Source: Butyrivibrio sp. (GTDB lineage Bacteria; Bacillota_A; Clostridia; Lachnospirales; Lachnospiraceae). Taken from it: a stretch of DNA of 6,230 bases. This document shows positions 5,296 through 6,230 of the stretch, piece after piece. The notes under the pieces were generated by a model, which saw only the letters and a program-made list of their open reading frames with translations, was not told where the DNA came from and ran no database searches. Made by a program: the position numbers and the translations under genes. Location of the stretch: NCBI RefSeq assembly GCF_024699075.1, contig NZ_JAILQF010000086.1, forward strand, positions 1 through 6,230, given 5' to 3'. Position 1 is the stretch's first letter, and the number at the start of each line of letters is the position of its first letter.

Positions 5296-5336
5296 AAAAA
5301 AACTACAACTCAATGATAAAAATCATTAAGTTGTAG
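5296..5336 (-). terminator. Intrinsic terminator of the malic enzyme gene
   Basis: On the minus strand CTACAACTTAATGAT (5336-5322), a TTTT loop and ATCATTGAGTTGTAG (5317-5303) form a 15-pair stem with one U-G wobble. Seven Ts follow at 5302-5296. It lies about 45 bases after the malic enzyme stop and separates that gene from the accessory block. The plus strand also has As before the stem but no T run after it, so it acts in one direction. Confidence 0.9.
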
Positions 5337-5380
5337 CCCATTGATTTAGTATTTATTTGTATTAGTATTCTTGCCAATAT

Positions 5381-6230
5381 TTAGATTCTTGCAACGCCGG
5401 TTTCCTTGGCTGCTTTAGCTGTTGCAGTAGCAACAGCTTCTTTTACTCTTGGATCGAATGCCTTAGGAAGGATGTAATCTGCGCAGAGTTCTTCGTCGGA
5501 TACGAGAGATGCGATAGCTTTAGCTGCTGCGATCTTCATCTCGTCGTTGATCTCAGATGCTCTTACATCGAGAGCTCCGCGGAAGATTCCAGGGAAGCAG
5601 AGTACATTGTTGATCTGGTTAGGATAGTCGCTTCTTCCTGTTGATACTACTGCTGCGCCTGCTGCCTTGGCTTCATCAGGGAAGATCTCGGGAGTAGGAT
5701 TTGCACAGGCAAAGATGATAGGATCTTTAGCCATGGAGCGGACCATATCCTGAGTGAGTGTTCCGGGAGCAGATACTCCGATAAATACGTCTGCGCCCTT
5801 TATTACATCTGCAAGTGTTCCCTTCTCCTTATCGAAGTTAGTGATCTTGGCCATATCTTCTTTGATAGGGTTGAGGCCTTCTCTGCCTTCATATATAGCG
5901 CCCTTACGGTCTGTCATTATGACATGCTTAAGTCCCATTGCCATAAGAAGCTTAATGATAGCGATTCCGGCAGCACCTGCTCCGCTTGTTACGATCTTGA
6001 TGTCTTCGATATTCTTACCAACAACTTTAAGGGCATTCATAAGTCCTGCAAGTGTGATAACTGCTGTTCCGTGCTGATCATCATGGAAAATCGGGATGTC
6101 ACTTACTTCTTTAAGCTTCTCTTCAATCTCGAAGCATCTTGGAGCTGAGATATCCTCAAGGTTGATACCGCCAAATGAGCCAAGAAGAAGTGATACTGTC
6201 TTAACTATCTCGTCCACATCCTTACTTCTT
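5381..6230 (-). CDS. NAD(P)-dependent malic enzyme, C-terminal part
   Basis: Oxidative decarboxylation of L-malate to pyruvate and CO2 with reduction of NAD(P), a cytosolic link between C4 acids and pyruvate. The frame is open to the right edge, so about 283 residues are visible and roughly the first 100 of a usual short bacterial malic enzyme (about 390-410 aa) are missing. Near the visible start is FGGINLEDISAPRCFEIE, with the metal-binding Glu-Asp pair, then IPIFHDDQHGTAVITLAG, with the second metal-site Asp and the family signature. A Rossmann dinucleotide motif follows (VTSGAGAAGIAI), then IFACANPTPEIFPDEA and FPGIFRGALDVRA, all typical of the family. GTG at 6215-6217 is internal, not a start. 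Codon use is more GC-rich than in the genes to the left. The cofactor (NAD or NADP) cannot be settled from what is visible. Confidence 0.95.
   Translation of the reverse strand, partial: RSKDVDEIVKTVSLLLGSFGGINLEDISAPRCFEIEEKLKEVSDIPIFHDDQHGTAVITLAGLMNALKVVGKNIEDIKIVTSGAGAAGIAIIKLLMAMGLKHVIMTDRKGAIYEGREGLNPIKEDMAKITNFDKEKGTLADVIKGADVFIGVSAPGTLTQDMVRSMAKDPIIFACANPTPEIFPDEAKAAGAAVVSTGRSDYPNQINNVLCFPGIFRGALDVRASEINDEMKIAAAKAIASLVSDEELCADYILPKAFDPRVKEAVATATAKAAKETGVARI

Noticed and set aside
1..6230. CRISPR array, tRNA or rRNA gene, insertion sequence
   Set aside because: No regularly spaced repeats, cloverleaf-like sequence, transposase or terminal inverted repeats seen on either strand.

Overview
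The window looks like chromosomal DNA from a low-GC Firmicute. A rumen or gut Lachnospiraceae (Butyrivibrio/Pseudobutyrivibrio-like) is my best guess, from gene style, strong AGGAG-type ribosome sites and AT richness; this is an inference, not a database result. Every believable gene is on the minus strand, so transcription runs from high to low coordinates.

Right end (5296-6230): the C-terminal two thirds of a malic enzyme, a housekeeping gene visibly richer in GC than the rest. A textbook intrinsic terminator closes it (15-pair stem plus U7). Everything left of the terminator is AT-rich accessory DNA.

Accessory block (1-5293), in transcription order: a broken gene remnant with a stop and a frameshift (4848-5293); a two-helix membrane protein with a PH-like tail, broken in frame at an A7 run (4353-4789); a 523-527 aa two-part protein of unknown function (2650-4221); two small unknown proteins of 98 and 123 aa; an orphan polymorphic-toxin C-terminal domain resembling toxin type 44, frameshifted in a G8 tract (1384-1868); a membrane-anchored 174 aa protein placed as its immunity partner; a short gene-free stretch with two junction remnants and a hairpin (732-869); a second two-helix plus PH-like protein (288-731); and the start of a signal-anchored protein running off the left edge.

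The layout fits a storage array of displaced toxin tips and immunity genes, as known downstream of polymorphic toxin genes, though no full-length toxin is in view. Three observations support this. First, four places carry related copies of a short F-[IV]-[ED]-x-G-x junction, two of them in frame at or near the start of recognisable coding modules. Second, correcting one base in the G8 tract restores a C-terminal motif of the toxin family and makes the toxin stop overlap the start of the next gene. Third, the two PH-like membrane proteins have matching lengths (145 and 147 aa) once the A7 frameshift is corrected. Breaks at several homopolymers could mean phase variation, decay of unused modules, or read errors; the sequence alone cannot decide.
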